From Treponema sp. (GTDB lineage Bacteria; Spirochaetota; Spirochaetia; Treponematales; Breznakiellaceae): a stretch of 64,000 bases of DNA. The stretch is taken from assembly GCA_009781635.1 (NCBI GenBank), contig WQXU01000011.1, forward strand, positions 1 to 64,000, written 5' to 3'. The notes below the pieces were generated by a model. It ran no database searches. It had not been told where the DNA came from and worked only from the letters and a program-made list of their open reading frames with translations. Shown here piece by piece: positions 1 to 7,111 of the stretch. Position 1 is the stretch's first letter. The number at the start of each line of letters is the position of its first letter. The position numbers were made by a program, and so were the translations under genes.

Positions 1-421
1 TATCCGATGGGGAAATGCAGCCCAGTACAATGTAGTTTATTTTAACTTTAACATTTCATCAAGAGATTTAAGCCATCTTGCAGAAAACGGTTTTGCTCTT
101 GAGTTTATGGCGCGCACTTTAAGCCCCTTGCAGTTTGATGTTCGTTTTGTAAACGCTGAAAGCGTAACGACTATACCATGGCGCATGCGTTATATGGTAA
201 ATGAAAGTATAATTAAACCGGACGGCCAATGGCACACCATAAGAATCCCTCTGTCAGAAATGAGCGAACACGGAGCATGGGTAAACGAAACATGGGAATG
301 GCTCCCGCCAAGAGGGGAGTTTGACTGGAAGTCCGTTAATCAGCTTGATTTTTTAAGCGAGTACTCAGATTTAACAGGGAAAACAATCTGGTTTGACGAG
401 ATAAAGATAGTGAAGCCCTGA
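1..421 (+). CDS. C-terminal part of an exported carbohydrate-active protein
   Basis: The reading frame is open from base 2 to the stop at 419-421, so this is the 3' end of a gene that begins upstream of the window. The visible ~139 residues look like a beta-sandwich. They alternate short hydrophobic strands, carry several exposed Trp and Tyr residues, and end in TIWFDEIKIVKP. That ending is typical of the last strand of jelly-roll carbohydrate-binding domains attached to cellulases and xylanases. No catalytic part is visible. The neighbouring xylan locus fits such a role, but the enzyme class cannot be read from this fragment. Assignment as a binding module is inference from fold-like pattern and context. 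Confidence 0.5.
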   Translation, partial: IRWGNAAQYNVVYFNFNISSRDLSHLAENGFALEFMARTLSPLQFDVRFVNAESVTTIPWRMRYMVNESIIKPDGQWHTIRIPLSEMSEHGAWVNETWEWLPPRGEFDWKSVNQLDFLSEYSDLTGKTIWFDEIKIVKP

Positions 422-502
422 GGGACAGATAAGAAATAGACATTTTTTATCAGATTTCATCGTAATATCTCAAGTAAAAATTAAACCGAGGGAGAAAAAG
501 CA

Positions 503-649
503 ATGAAAGGTATAGGTCAAAATTTTAATGATTTCTTAAAAGAACAAGATATATATGAAGAAGTCAATGAACTGGCTGCAAAAAAACAGATTACTTATCA
601 ATTAAAACAAGCTATGAAAGAAAAAAAATTGACAATATCATTAAGTTAA
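503..649 (+). pseudogene. Truncated XRE-type antitoxin remnant
   Basis: A 48-codon frame starts at ATG 503 behind a good ribosome site (GAGGGAG, 488-494). The protein begins MKGIGQNFNDFLKEQDIYEE and continues AAKKQITYQLKQAMKEKK. This matches the N-terminal helical arm of small XRE antitoxins, which normally read ...QLxxxMKEKxITKxxMAxRM and continue into a helix-turn-helix. Here a stop follows TISLS at the point where the DNA-binding domain should begin. No frame in the next 200 bases restores it. I see no matching toxin upstream. It is best read as a relic of a second toxin-antitoxin module beside the intact HigBA pair; a functional 48-residue peptide is less likely. Confidence 0.5.
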
Positions 650-692
650 AAACACTTTACAATACTTACAAAGACATGATAAAATACTAGCA

Positions 693-794
693 ATGAAAAA
701 TAAAAAATATTACAAAATTGCTACGATTTTCGTGCCACTTGGCACAGTTCTTGCTCTCTCTCTCTCTCTCTCTCGTATAGTACTTCATTTCTAA
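693..794 (+). other. Short leader-like ORF containing a (CT)10 tract
   Basis: From ATG 693 the frame reads MKNKKYYKIATIFVPLGTVL and then a run of alternating Leu and Ser encoded by the CT tract, ending at TAA 792-794. Basic start, hydrophobic core and small residues resemble a signal peptide. The mature part is missing. Adding or removing CT units shifts the frame; one alternative frame runs on to about 862 but does not join the gene at 883. There is no clear ribosome site. It may be the decayed start of an exported protein gene or an untranslated leader. Coding status is uncertain. Confidence 0.3.
754..774. repeat. (CT)10 dinucleotide microsatellite
   Basis: An uninterrupted run of CT units, 21 bases in all, lies 108 bases upstream of the gene at 883. 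Tracts of this length are prone to slipped-strand mispairing during replication. It sits inside the signal-peptide-like ORF at 693-794. Confidence 0.95.
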
Positions 795-828
795 GAAATA
801 AATTTATAAAAATTTTTTCTCACCAATA

Positions 829-857
829 CGCCCCATTATATGAGGGCGCATTTTTGT
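829..857 (+). terminator. Possible weak Rho-independent terminator
   Basis: CGCCC (829-833) can pair with GGGCG (844-848) around an AT-rich loop, followed by a T-rich run (CATTTTTGTTTT). It lies between the CT-tract ORF and the ribosome site of the gene at 883. The stem is short, so confidence is modest. Confidence 0.35.
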
Positions 858-882
858 TTTAATAAATTTAAAGGAGTTTTGT

Positions 883-1749
883 ATGAAGAAGATTTCGATT
901 CTTATTATCATGGCATGTTTTTTAGTAGCGGGTTTAGCTGCGCAGCAAAGCAATATGATGCGCATAAACGGCGGCACTTTTACGATGGGAAGTCCTGCAA
1001 ATGAAGCAGGAAGAGATAGTGGTGAAATTCAACGGCAGGTGACAGTTAGCTCGTTTAGTATTGGTAAATACCCTGTAACAGTTGATGAATACCGTAGATT
1101 TGTAAATGCGACAAATTACAGAACAGTTGCTGAACTTATTGGAGGCGGGATTATTATTGAAAATGGACGACCAGTACAGAAAGCAGACGCTAACTGGAAA
1201 AATCCATATATTAGTCAGACAGATCATCATCCGGTAGTAATGATAAGCTGGCTTGATGCCGTATTATATTGCAACTGGTTAAGCGAACAGGAAGGGCTTA
1301 TTCCTGCGTATACGGGCGATAATAATTTAAATGTGACATGGAATCGTAATGCTAACGGCTATAGATTGCCTACAGAAGCTGAATGGGAATATGCATGCAG
1401 AGCCGGAACAACAACAGCATATAATACAGGAGCAACCATAACAACTAATCAGGCAAATTTTTCTCCCTTCGGTGCAGACAAAACAACTTCCATAGGTGAT
1501 TATCCTGCTAATGCATGGGGTTTACATGATATGCACGGAAATGTATATGAGTGGTGCTGGGACTGGTATGGAGCATACCCATCTGGAGCGCAAACTAATC
1601 CAATCGGTGCGGTCTCTGGCTCGCTCCGTGTGGCGCGCGGAGGAAGCTGGAACGAGGTTAGTCAGGGCCTTCGTTCTGCGAATCGGTTTCATTACCACCC
1701 GTTGATCGCAGGCAGCTACTTTGTCGGCTTTCGTGTTGTCCGTCCTTGA
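883..1749 (+). CDS. Exported formylglycine-enzyme/C-type-lectin-fold protein, possible DGR target
   Basis: The 288-residue protein has a signal peptide (residues 1-20, cut near GLAA-QQ) without a lipobox Cys. It then has the family start MMRINGGTFTMGS and the hallmarks of the FGE-sulfatase (SUMF1-like) fold: PVTVDEYRRFVNAT, HHPVVMISWLDAVLYCNWLS, YRLPTEAEWEYACRAG, DMHGNVYEWCWDW and a terminal RGGSW...GFRVVRP. AAGGAG lies 9 bases before the ATG. In true FGEs this fold oxidises a sulfatase Cys, but many treponemal members are surface display proteins. In T. denticola TvpA the same fold carries the variable region of a diversity-generating retroelement. The last ~37 residues here (252-288) come from DNA visibly richer in G+C than the rest of the gene, matching that layout. 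No reverse transcriptase is in this window. Display protein is favoured over enzyme. Confidence 0.75.
   Translation: MKKISILIIMACFLVAGLAAQQSNMMRINGGTFTMGSPANEAGRDSGEIQRQVTVSSFSIGKYPVTVDEYRRFVNATNYRTVAELIGGGIIIENGRPVQKADANWKNPYISQTDHHPVVMISWLDAVLYCNWLSEQEGLIPAYTGDNNLNVTWNRNANGYRLPTEAEWEYACRAGTTTAYNTGATITTNQANFSPFGADKTTSIGDYPANAWGLHDMHGNVYEWCWDWYGAYPSGAQTNPIGAVSGSLRVARGGSWNEVSQGLRSANRFHYHPLIAGSYFVGFRVVRP
1620..1749 (+). repeat. Candidate DGR variable repeat at the 3' end of the gene
   Basis: The segment encodes RGGSW followed by two runs of mixed residues (about 257-262 and 269-280) set in a conserved frame LRSANR and GFRVVRP. The fixed frame is GC-rich and unlike the AT-rich codon use of the rest of the gene. 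This is how DGR variable repeats look when adenines of an AAC-rich template have been randomised. It is a resemblance only; the template copy is not in the window. Confidence 0.4.
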
Positions 1750-1792
1750 AGCTCTACGAAGTGTTAATCAATCGCAGAACAAACCGCTTTCC

Positions 1793-1812
1793 TGCATGAC
1801 AACGGTCATGCA
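1793..1812. repeat. Perfect 8-bp inverted repeat with 4-base loop
   Basis: TGCATGAC, loop AACG, GTCATGCA lies 43 bases after the stop codon at 1747-1749. No T-run follows, so it is unlikely to be an intrinsic terminator. An 8-bp stem with a tetraloop just downstream of the target is the geometry of the cruciform that DGRs use for target recognition. Confidence 0.7.
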
Positions 1813-1944
1813 AATTTGAGCTGCGCTTTCCTGTTAGTATCCCGGATGCGGAGAAAACCGGAAAACGTTTTTTCTTGTCTTGTAAAATATTCATTGATTT
1901 TCGAAAATGCTTATAAAAAACTATATAAATATAGATAGATACTC

Positions 1945-1975
1945 TTGACAATACTATTGCAGTGAGATACTATTG
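1945..1975 (+). promoter_or_regulatory. higBA promoter with direct-repeat operator
   Basis: TTGACA (1945-1950) is followed after 17 bases by TACTAT (1968-1973). The 9-mer ATACTATTG occurs twice, at 1951-1959 and 1967-1975, one copy overlapping the -10 box. Repeats 16 bp apart on one helix face fit autorepression by the downstream XRE antitoxin. Confidence 0.55.
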
Positions 1976-1993
1976 ATAAAGATGAGGGCATAA

Positions 1994-2275
1994 GTGATTC
2001 AAAGTTTTGGGAACAAGGATACCGAATCCTTGTTTTATAGAGAACATCCCAAAAAATTTCCTCCAGAGTTATTGCAGCGCGGCAGAAGTAAATTACTTAT
2101 TATTCATGCTGCAACGAATGAGAACGATTTGCGTATTCCTCCAGGTAATAAATTTGAAAAATTAAAAGGTGATAAAAAAGGATTATGCAGTATTCGTATA
2201 AATGATCAATGGAGAATTATATTTAAATGGAAAAATAATAATGCAAGTGATGTAACTATCACTGACTATCATTAG
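1994..2275 (+). CDS. higB: HigB/RelE-type toxin, mRNA interferase
   Basis: The 93-residue basic protein starts at GTG 1994 with GAGGG (1984-1988) upstream. It carries the HigB signatures: MIQSFGNKDTESLF at the start, LRIPPGNKFEKLKGD in the middle, and the C-terminal block YSIRINDQWRIIFKW-like (here CSIRINDQWRIIFKWK) ending in VTITDYH. Family members cut mRNA in the ribosome A site. The toxin-first order and the antitoxin start 9 bases after the stop are the usual hig arrangement. The module sits between an exported protein gene and the xylan locus, in an island that also holds a broken antitoxin, consistent with gene turnover here. Confidence 0.9.
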   Translation: MIQSFGNKDTESLFYREHPKKFPPELLQRGRSKLLIIHAATNENDLRIPPGNKFEKLKGDKKGLCSIRINDQWRIIFKWKNNNASDVTITDYH

Positions 2276-2284
2276 GAGGCTATT

Positions 2285-2608
2285 ATGAAAAAGAAACTTG
2301 ATTTAATTCCTCCGGGCTTCATCTTAAAGGAAGATTTTTTGAATCCTTTGGGAATTTCTGCGTATAAATTAAGCAAAGAGATTAATGTACAGCAAACAGC
2401 TATAAGTCAAATTCTCAAAGGCAGCCGCAGGATAACTGTAGACATGGCTATAAGGCTTTCAAGGTATTTTGGCAATTCGGCTCAGTTCTGGCTCAATCTT
2501 CAGAATTATTACGATCTTGAATCAGAACTTGAGAAAAAAGAATATTTGTTTAAAGAGATTGTTCCGTATTCCCAAGTTGCAGAAAAACCAAGGGCATATG
2601 AAATTTAA
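2285..2608 (+). CDS. higA: HigA-type XRE antitoxin
   Basis: The 107-residue protein begins after AGGAGG (2275-2280). It opens with PPGFILKEDFLNPLGISAYKL and then a helix-turn-helix, roughly residues 25-60 (LSKEINVQQTAISQILKGSR), followed by the HigA signature ITVDMAIRLSRYFGNSAQFW and NLQNYYDLE. HigA binds and neutralises HigB and represses the shared promoter. The paired ATACTATTG repeats upstream of higB are the obvious binding sites. Length and domain order are normal for the family. Confidence 0.92.
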   Translation: MKKKLDLIPPGFILKEDFLNPLGISAYKLSKEINVQQTAISQILKGSRRITVDMAIRLSRYFGNSAQFWLNLQNYYDLESELEKKEYLFKEIVPYSQVAEKPRAYEI

Positions 2609-2681
2609 TTACTTTACTATAATAACCTCTTTCCCCTCTATACTGGACTATTTTACAACCATAAATTAGAATCAATGCAAT

Positions 2682-3695
2682 ATGAACGATAATTTAAAAG
2701 ATGCCTGGAAAAACAGTTACAAGCTTGGCGCTGCCGTAAGCCGCAGGGTGTTAAAACACAAAGAAAATGATGCAATCATAAAAAAGCATTTTTCCAGTCT
2801 AACTGCCGAAAACTCTATGAAATTAGGTCCGATTCATCCGCATGAAAATAAATGGGACTGGAAAGAAACTGATTTTATTGCAGATTACGCAAGAGCTAAC
2901 AATCTTGCGATGCGCGGGCACACATTTATCTAGCATAATCAAAATCCAAAATGGCTTTTTACAGACAGGAATGAAGTTGTTTCAAAAAGCAAGCTGTATA
3001 AGCGTCTTGAAAATCATATTGAAAAAGTTACAATGCGTTACAACGATATTATTTATTCATGGGATGTTCTAAACGAAGTAATAGATGTTGAAAAAGGAGA
3101 TGAAAAGGGGTTTCGTCTTAGCAAGTGGTATAATATTTGCACAGAGGATGTTTATGAGTTTGCCCTAAGGCAGATGAGGCAGGCTTCTCCATCTGCAAGG
3201 CTCTTTTTTAATGATTACAATAATGAAAGCGGCCCTAAAATGGAAGCGTCCATAAAATATCTTTCAAAACTTTTGGATGCAGGTGTTCCTGTTGACGGTG
3301 TCGGAATACAGGCGCACTGGTATTACAATTTTCCTGATGAAAAAATTATAAGGGATGCGATAGAAAAATATTCTGCGCTTGGCCTTGATATTGAATTTAC
3401 GGAAGTTGACATCTCCGTTTACGGATGGAGCGAAGCAAGGGATAAAAAAGATTTCTTTTTAACAAGACCGGAAGACAGGATTATAAAGCAGGCAAAAATA
3501 TACACAGACCTTTTTACAATTGCAAGTGAGTATCCTGCGGTTAAAAATATAACAACATGGGGAGTCTCTGACTACCATACATGGCTTGATAATTTCCCTG
3601 TGAATAACAGAAAAAACTGGCCTCTTTTGTTTGATGAAAATAATAAAGAAAAAGCTGTAGTTGCGCAATTAATAAATGCAGGTAATTCTAAATGA
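2682..3695 (+). pseudogene. GH10 endo-xylanase interrupted by an in-frame amber codon
   Basis: The frame encodes a GH10 domain without a signal peptide, so the product would be cytoplasmic and act on imported xylo-oligosaccharides. It reads LTAENSMK (about 40-47), RGHTFI and then TAG at 2931-2933, then continues in the same frame with HNQNPKW, SWDVLNE (acid/base Glu132) and IEFTEVDIS (nucleophile Glu241). The stop replaces the invariant Trp of the H-T-x-x-W-H-N-Q block, a single TGG to TAG change. Everything after it is intact, so the lesion is recent, a sequencing error, or read through. A restart at Met118 (ATG 3033) would lack the first third of the barrel. The stop overlaps the next ATG (ATGA), so it is cotranscribed with the deacetylase. 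Confidence 0.85.
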
Positions 3696-4318
3696 AGTAT
3701 ATCGCTCTTAGTTTCGATGACGGACCCTGCCCGGATACCGATTACGGCGGGACTAAAGCACTGCTTGCCGTTCTTAATGAGTTTAATGTAAAAGCTTCCT
3801 TTTTTTTAATTGGAAGGAATGTAAATAACAATAAAGAACTTGCAAAAGCAATATTTAATGAAGGCCATGAGCTTGGAAATCATTCATACGATCACAATCG
3901 CCTTGGGGATTTAAGCGAAATTGAAATAGCAAAAAATATAGAGCGCGCATCGGATGAAATAAGTGAAGCTACAGGCTTTAAACCGGGACTTTTTCGGGCT
4001 CCGTATTTGAATATTAGTGACGATTTAATACGGGTTTGCGCTGGAAAAGACCTTCCCATAATTGACGGCAGTACTCATAACGACTGGCCGGGTGAACAGG
4101 AATTAATTCTAAAAAGCGTATTAAATGATCCGCAGGACGGGGAAATAATTGTTCTTCATGAAAATAACACATCGCAGGGCAATACAATGAAGGCGCTGCC
4201 GCAAATTATTAATGCTTTGCATGAAATGGATTTTAAGATAGTAACTGTAAGCCGGCTTGCAGAATTAAAGGGTATAACCCTGCAAGCCGGTCTTAGATAC
4301 AGATGTATTACTCGGTAA
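3692..4318 (+). CDS. CE4 polysaccharide deacetylase, probable acetyl-xylan/oligosaccharide esterase
   Basis: The 208-residue protein is a bare NodB-homology domain. Motif 1 is SFDDGP (7-12), with Asp as base and metal ligand. Motif 2 is GNHSYDH, supplying the two metal His. Motif 3 is FRAPY, and the last motif is IIVLHEN. There is no signal peptide, so it probably acts in the cytoplasm on imported acetylated xylo-oligomers. It is coupled to the preceding xylanase frame by a 4-base ATGA overlap, which supports a xylan rather than a peptidoglycan substrate. Its last 11 bases overlap the tail of the convergent xylanase gene. A hairpin lies inside its 3' end (4252-4290). Confidence 0.85.
   Translation: MKYIALSFDDGPCPDTDYGGTKALLAVLNEFNVKASFFLIGRNVNNNKELAKAIFNEGHELGNHSYDHNRLGDLSEIEIAKNIERASDEISEATGFKPGLFRAPYLNISDDLIRVCAGKDLPIIDGSTHNDWPGEQELILKSVLNDPQDGEIIVLHENNTSQGNTMKALPQIINALHEMDFKIVTVSRLAELKGITLQAGLRYRCITR
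4252..4290. other. Strong hairpin inside the 3' end of the deacetylase gene
   Basis: CCGGCTTGCA (4252-4261) and TGCAAGCCGG (4281-4290) are perfect inverted repeats. The loop holds a smaller GGGT/ACCC stem. It is just before the overlapping stop codons of two convergent genes and could stop transcription from either side, though no T-run follows. Confidence 0.5.
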
Positions 4319-5564
4319 AAGCCTGAAGCGACTGAATTATTTTATAATAAGAGAGTTTTACCTTGTTGCCTGAAAAAATAAGAGGCTCTCCTCTTGCGCG
4401 CCAGCTTTGAGCATCATTTAAACCCCAGAATGTTACGCGCTTAATTATATCGGAATTGTTTAAAAATACAGTAAAGAACTGGCCGTACAAATTGGCCGCA
4501 TTCTGTCTGCCTGTATTTGTAACAGCTGTAGCGGCGCTGTAGTCTCCCCAGCTCTGAGAAAGAATATCAAGTTCGCTTATGGAAATTGTTACGCCAAGAG
4601 GTTTGAATAAATTAATTGCAGCCTGTATGCTTGCAGGCGTTATACCTGTATTGTGATGGCTCTGCATGCCAATAGCCTGGATAAGCAGTTTACCGTCGTA
4701 TAGAGGATCGCTTAGCCACTGATTATTTACATCCTGCACCATGTCCCGTACAAGGGAGGCCTTATTTAACATATTCATATTGTAATCGTTGTAGTACAGT
4801 ATTGCGTTTGGATTTGCAAGGCGCGCGGCGCGGAAGCCCTCATATACAAACTCATGTCCAATTTTCATAAACCATGGATTGCCCTGTGTCCCTGTGCGCA
4901 TCGAAGTTTTCCAGTCTGAAGTTAAACCGCCGTCAGGAAAAGCCTCGTTTAAAACATCCCAAGCGTATATCCGGTCTCCAAAATGTGTTACAACGCTTGT
5001 AATGTAATTTCTCATTTGGGTAAGGGCTGTTTCTTTTGTTGTGGAGTTTGTGCGAAGATCAGCCTGCCATGAGGGAATCTGGCTGTGCCATAAGAGGGTA
5101 TGCCCTACAACTTTAAAGCCTGATGCAAGAGCTGCATTTACCATGCGATCCGCCGTTGCAAGTCCTCCTGCGTTTAAGCTTGTTGCGCTGGAACTAAGGT
5201 ATGAAGGCTTCATGTGATTTTCCGCTGTAAGCACATTGTAATGATGCGTAAGACGGTTAGTTGTTACCGCGCTTCCGCCTGCATTAACATCACCGGGATT
5301 AAAAATATTTCCAATGTCAAAATAATCTGCAAAAGTTTCTTTCAGTGCCGGAAGATCAATTATATCCAATCCAATAATTGTCACAATACATTCTGCATTG
5401 GGGCAGAAAAGAGCAGAGTCTTCTTCCTCAAGTTCTGTGCTGCAAAGCTCGCAATGCGTCAGCGGCTGTGAAGAAGCAGGGGGTTCCTCCTCGCAGGCAA
5501 TTAAAAAAGCCAATGCAGATGCAACAAGAAGTATTGCAAGAACAATTAAATATTTTATTTTCAT
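4308..5564 (-). CDS. Exported lipoprotein GH10 endo-1,4-beta-xylanase with N-terminal four-Cys knot
   Basis: The 418-residue protein has a lipoprotein signal peptide with the lipidated Cys at about 24 (AFLIAC). Next comes a small segment with Cys at 38, 41, 54 and 59 (CX2C-X12-CX4C), like a zinc ribbon, then a full GH10 barrel. Landmarks are LTAENHMKP (113-120), GHTLLWHSQ (154-162), YAWDVLNEAF with acid/base Glu207, and ISISELDIL with nucleophile Glu331. It would cleave xylan backbone at the cell surface. It is the third gene of a minus-strand operon 8253-4308 and overlaps the GH30 stop by 4 bases. Unlike its partner xylanase it carries the Cys segment, whose function is unknown. Confidence 0.93.
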   Translation of the reverse strand: MKIKYLIVLAILLVASALAFLIACEEEPPASSQPLTHCELCSTELEEEDSALFCPNAECIVTIIGLDIIDLPALKETFADYFDIGNIFNPGDVNAGGSAVTTNRLTHHYNVLTAENHMKPSYLSSSATSLNAGGLATADRMVNAALASGFKVVGHTLLWHSQIPSWQADLRTNSTTKETALTQMRNYITSVVTHFGDRIYAWDVLNEAFPDGGLTSDWKTSMRTGTQGNPWFMKIGHEFVYEGFRAARLANPNAILYYNDYNMNMLNKASLVRDMVQDVNNQWLSDPLYDGKLLIQAIGMQSHHNTGITPASIQAAINLFKPLGVTISISELDILSQSWGDYSAATAVTNTGRQNAANLYGQFFTVFLNNSDIIKRVTFWGLNDAQSWRARGEPLIFSGNKVKLSYYKIIQSLQAFTE

Positions 5565-7111
5565 TTTACTCTCCCGTAATAAGTTGTGATTGACATTGGG
5601 GGTAAGGTAACATTTGCGGTATTCCTTGATGTTCTCTGTCTGCCAATGGATTTAAGTCTTTCATTTTCTGATGTGCGAAAGGTATCAAGCCTTTCAAATT
5701 CCGCTCCGTTTAAATCAATAGAAATGGAAGATTCAGTATGTCTTTCATTAATAATAACGATTGCAATTTCGTTTGTTTTGGGATTTCTGTAGGCGCTTGA
5801 AAATACTCCCCATAAAGGAGATGCATCGCATTCAATTCTGTGCCATCCCGGCCGGATGAAACGCGAATATTGCCCCATCGCATAAAGCCTTAAGGCAGGT
5901 TTTATTTCTCTGTCGCTGCATGTAACAAGAGAGCCTCCGAATGAATCATCTTCTGTATTAAACCAGAGCCACCAGAACAAAAAGGCATTCATCTGCACAA
6001 GCGTCAAGTCCCAGTGAATCATTCTGGCAAAATAGAGCGCGTTATTAATCCCGCTTCCTGTGGGCGCATGAGGCCCTGAAGTTCCTATTTCAGTCTGCCA
6101 GAAACGCTTGCCGGACTCTATAATCCCTGGGAACTCCTTTGCGCCCGCTCTTGTAGACATATCAAAGCCTGCGTTGTACTGGTGAAGCGCAATATGCGTT
6201 ATAGCCCTCTGTGACGCAGGATCATCAAGGGAGGGTTTAATCATATCATTAAAATTGATATCGAAATTTTCAAATTCAGGCATCATTATTCCAATGCCGT
6301 TTTCTCCGGGGGTAAGGCCTTTTTTCGGGAAACGCTCTGAAATTGTTTTTATAAAATCCCTTAGATCCAGTCCGCTCCAATAAGCCGATTCGTATTCAAC
6401 CTTCCAGTTGGGTTCGTTTTGCACGGAAAGAATATCAAGGGGAGCTCCCATCTGCGATTCAAAGTTTTTCACATAATCGGCAAGAAGGTCTGCGTAATCA
6501 TTATAATGCTGTCTTTTTAATCTTCCCCAAATATCAGGTTTTGACCAGTCTATTGCATAGTCAAGCCTTGAGCTTACACCCCTTACATCTTCCTTCCATC
6601 GTGTTACGCGATTATTTGGAGTTGTCCACGGCGAACTCATAATGACAAGTTTTTCAGGGCCGGAACTTCCAAGGTTTTGAATCTGGCGGATTAAATTTCT
6701 TGTGCTTGCTATATCCCAGCTGTTCCAGTTTAATCCGAATGTTTTAACTCCGTCTGAATCTTCGGTGTAAGCATAGCTGTGATCGCTGTTTCTCATTATA
6801 AAACCGTCGTTAAGGCCTGCGTTATCATCGCCCGGAAGACGTTCACGGAATGGAATGCGGTTGCGAAGGATTGTAAGGCCTATCCCTTCATTTTTGCAGT
6901 AAAGAAGTTTAACAAGATCAGATGCAAGCTTTTCATTGCCGGGCAGCCTTGTCCATGCATTTGAACCGCCAAAGCCGTCAATTTCCTGACGGTATTCGTT
7001 GTAATCTATTTTTACAACACTTCTTGCGCTTACATTGTCATTGCTTGTACTGCACGCAGATAATAATAAAATTACGGCTGTCATGCCGGCAACCAAATAC
7101 TTTTTTCTCAT
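5561..7111 (-). CDS. Exported lipoprotein GH30 glucuronoxylanase (XynC-like)
   Basis: The 516-residue protein has a lipobox LLLSAC with Cys20. It then has the GH30 (beta/alpha)8 barrel with side beta-domain: EIDGFGGSNAW (43-53), VIMSSPWTTP (156-165), ILSVQNEPNW with acid/base Glu233, and FWQTEIGTSG with nucleophile Glu341. The C-terminal part (about 400-516) is the family's beta-sandwich. Bacterial enzymes of this type (subfamily 8) cut xylan next to 4-O-methylglucuronate side groups. The GH67 alpha-glucuronidase and UxuA encoded nearby would use the branched products. It is the middle gene of a tightly overlapping operon, with 4-base overlaps on both sides. Subfamily is inferred from similarity and context. 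Confidence 0.9.
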   Translation of the reverse strand: MRKKYLVAGMTAVILLLSACSTSNDNVSARSVVKIDYNEYRQEIDGFGGSNAWTRLPGNEKLASDLVKLLYCKNEGIGLTILRNRIPFRERLPGDDNAGLNDGFIMRNSDHSYAYTEDSDGVKTFGLNWNSWDIASTRNLIRQIQNLGSSGPEKLVIMSSPWTTPNNRVTRWKEDVRGVSSRLDYAIDWSKPDIWGRLKRQHYNDYADLLADYVKNFESQMGAPLDILSVQNEPNWKVEYESAYWSGLDLRDFIKTISERFPKKGLTPGENGIGIMMPEFENFDINFNDMIKPSLDDPASQRAITHIALHQYNAGFDMSTRAGAKEFPGIIESGKRFWQTEIGTSGPHAPTGSGINNALYFARMIHWDLTLVQMNAFLFWWLWFNTEDDSFGGSLVTCSDREIKPALRLYAMGQYSRFIRPGWHRIECDASPLWGVFSSAYRNPKTNEIAIVIINERHTESSISIDLNGAEFERLDTFRTSENERLKSIGRQRTSRNTANVTLPPMSITTYYGRVK

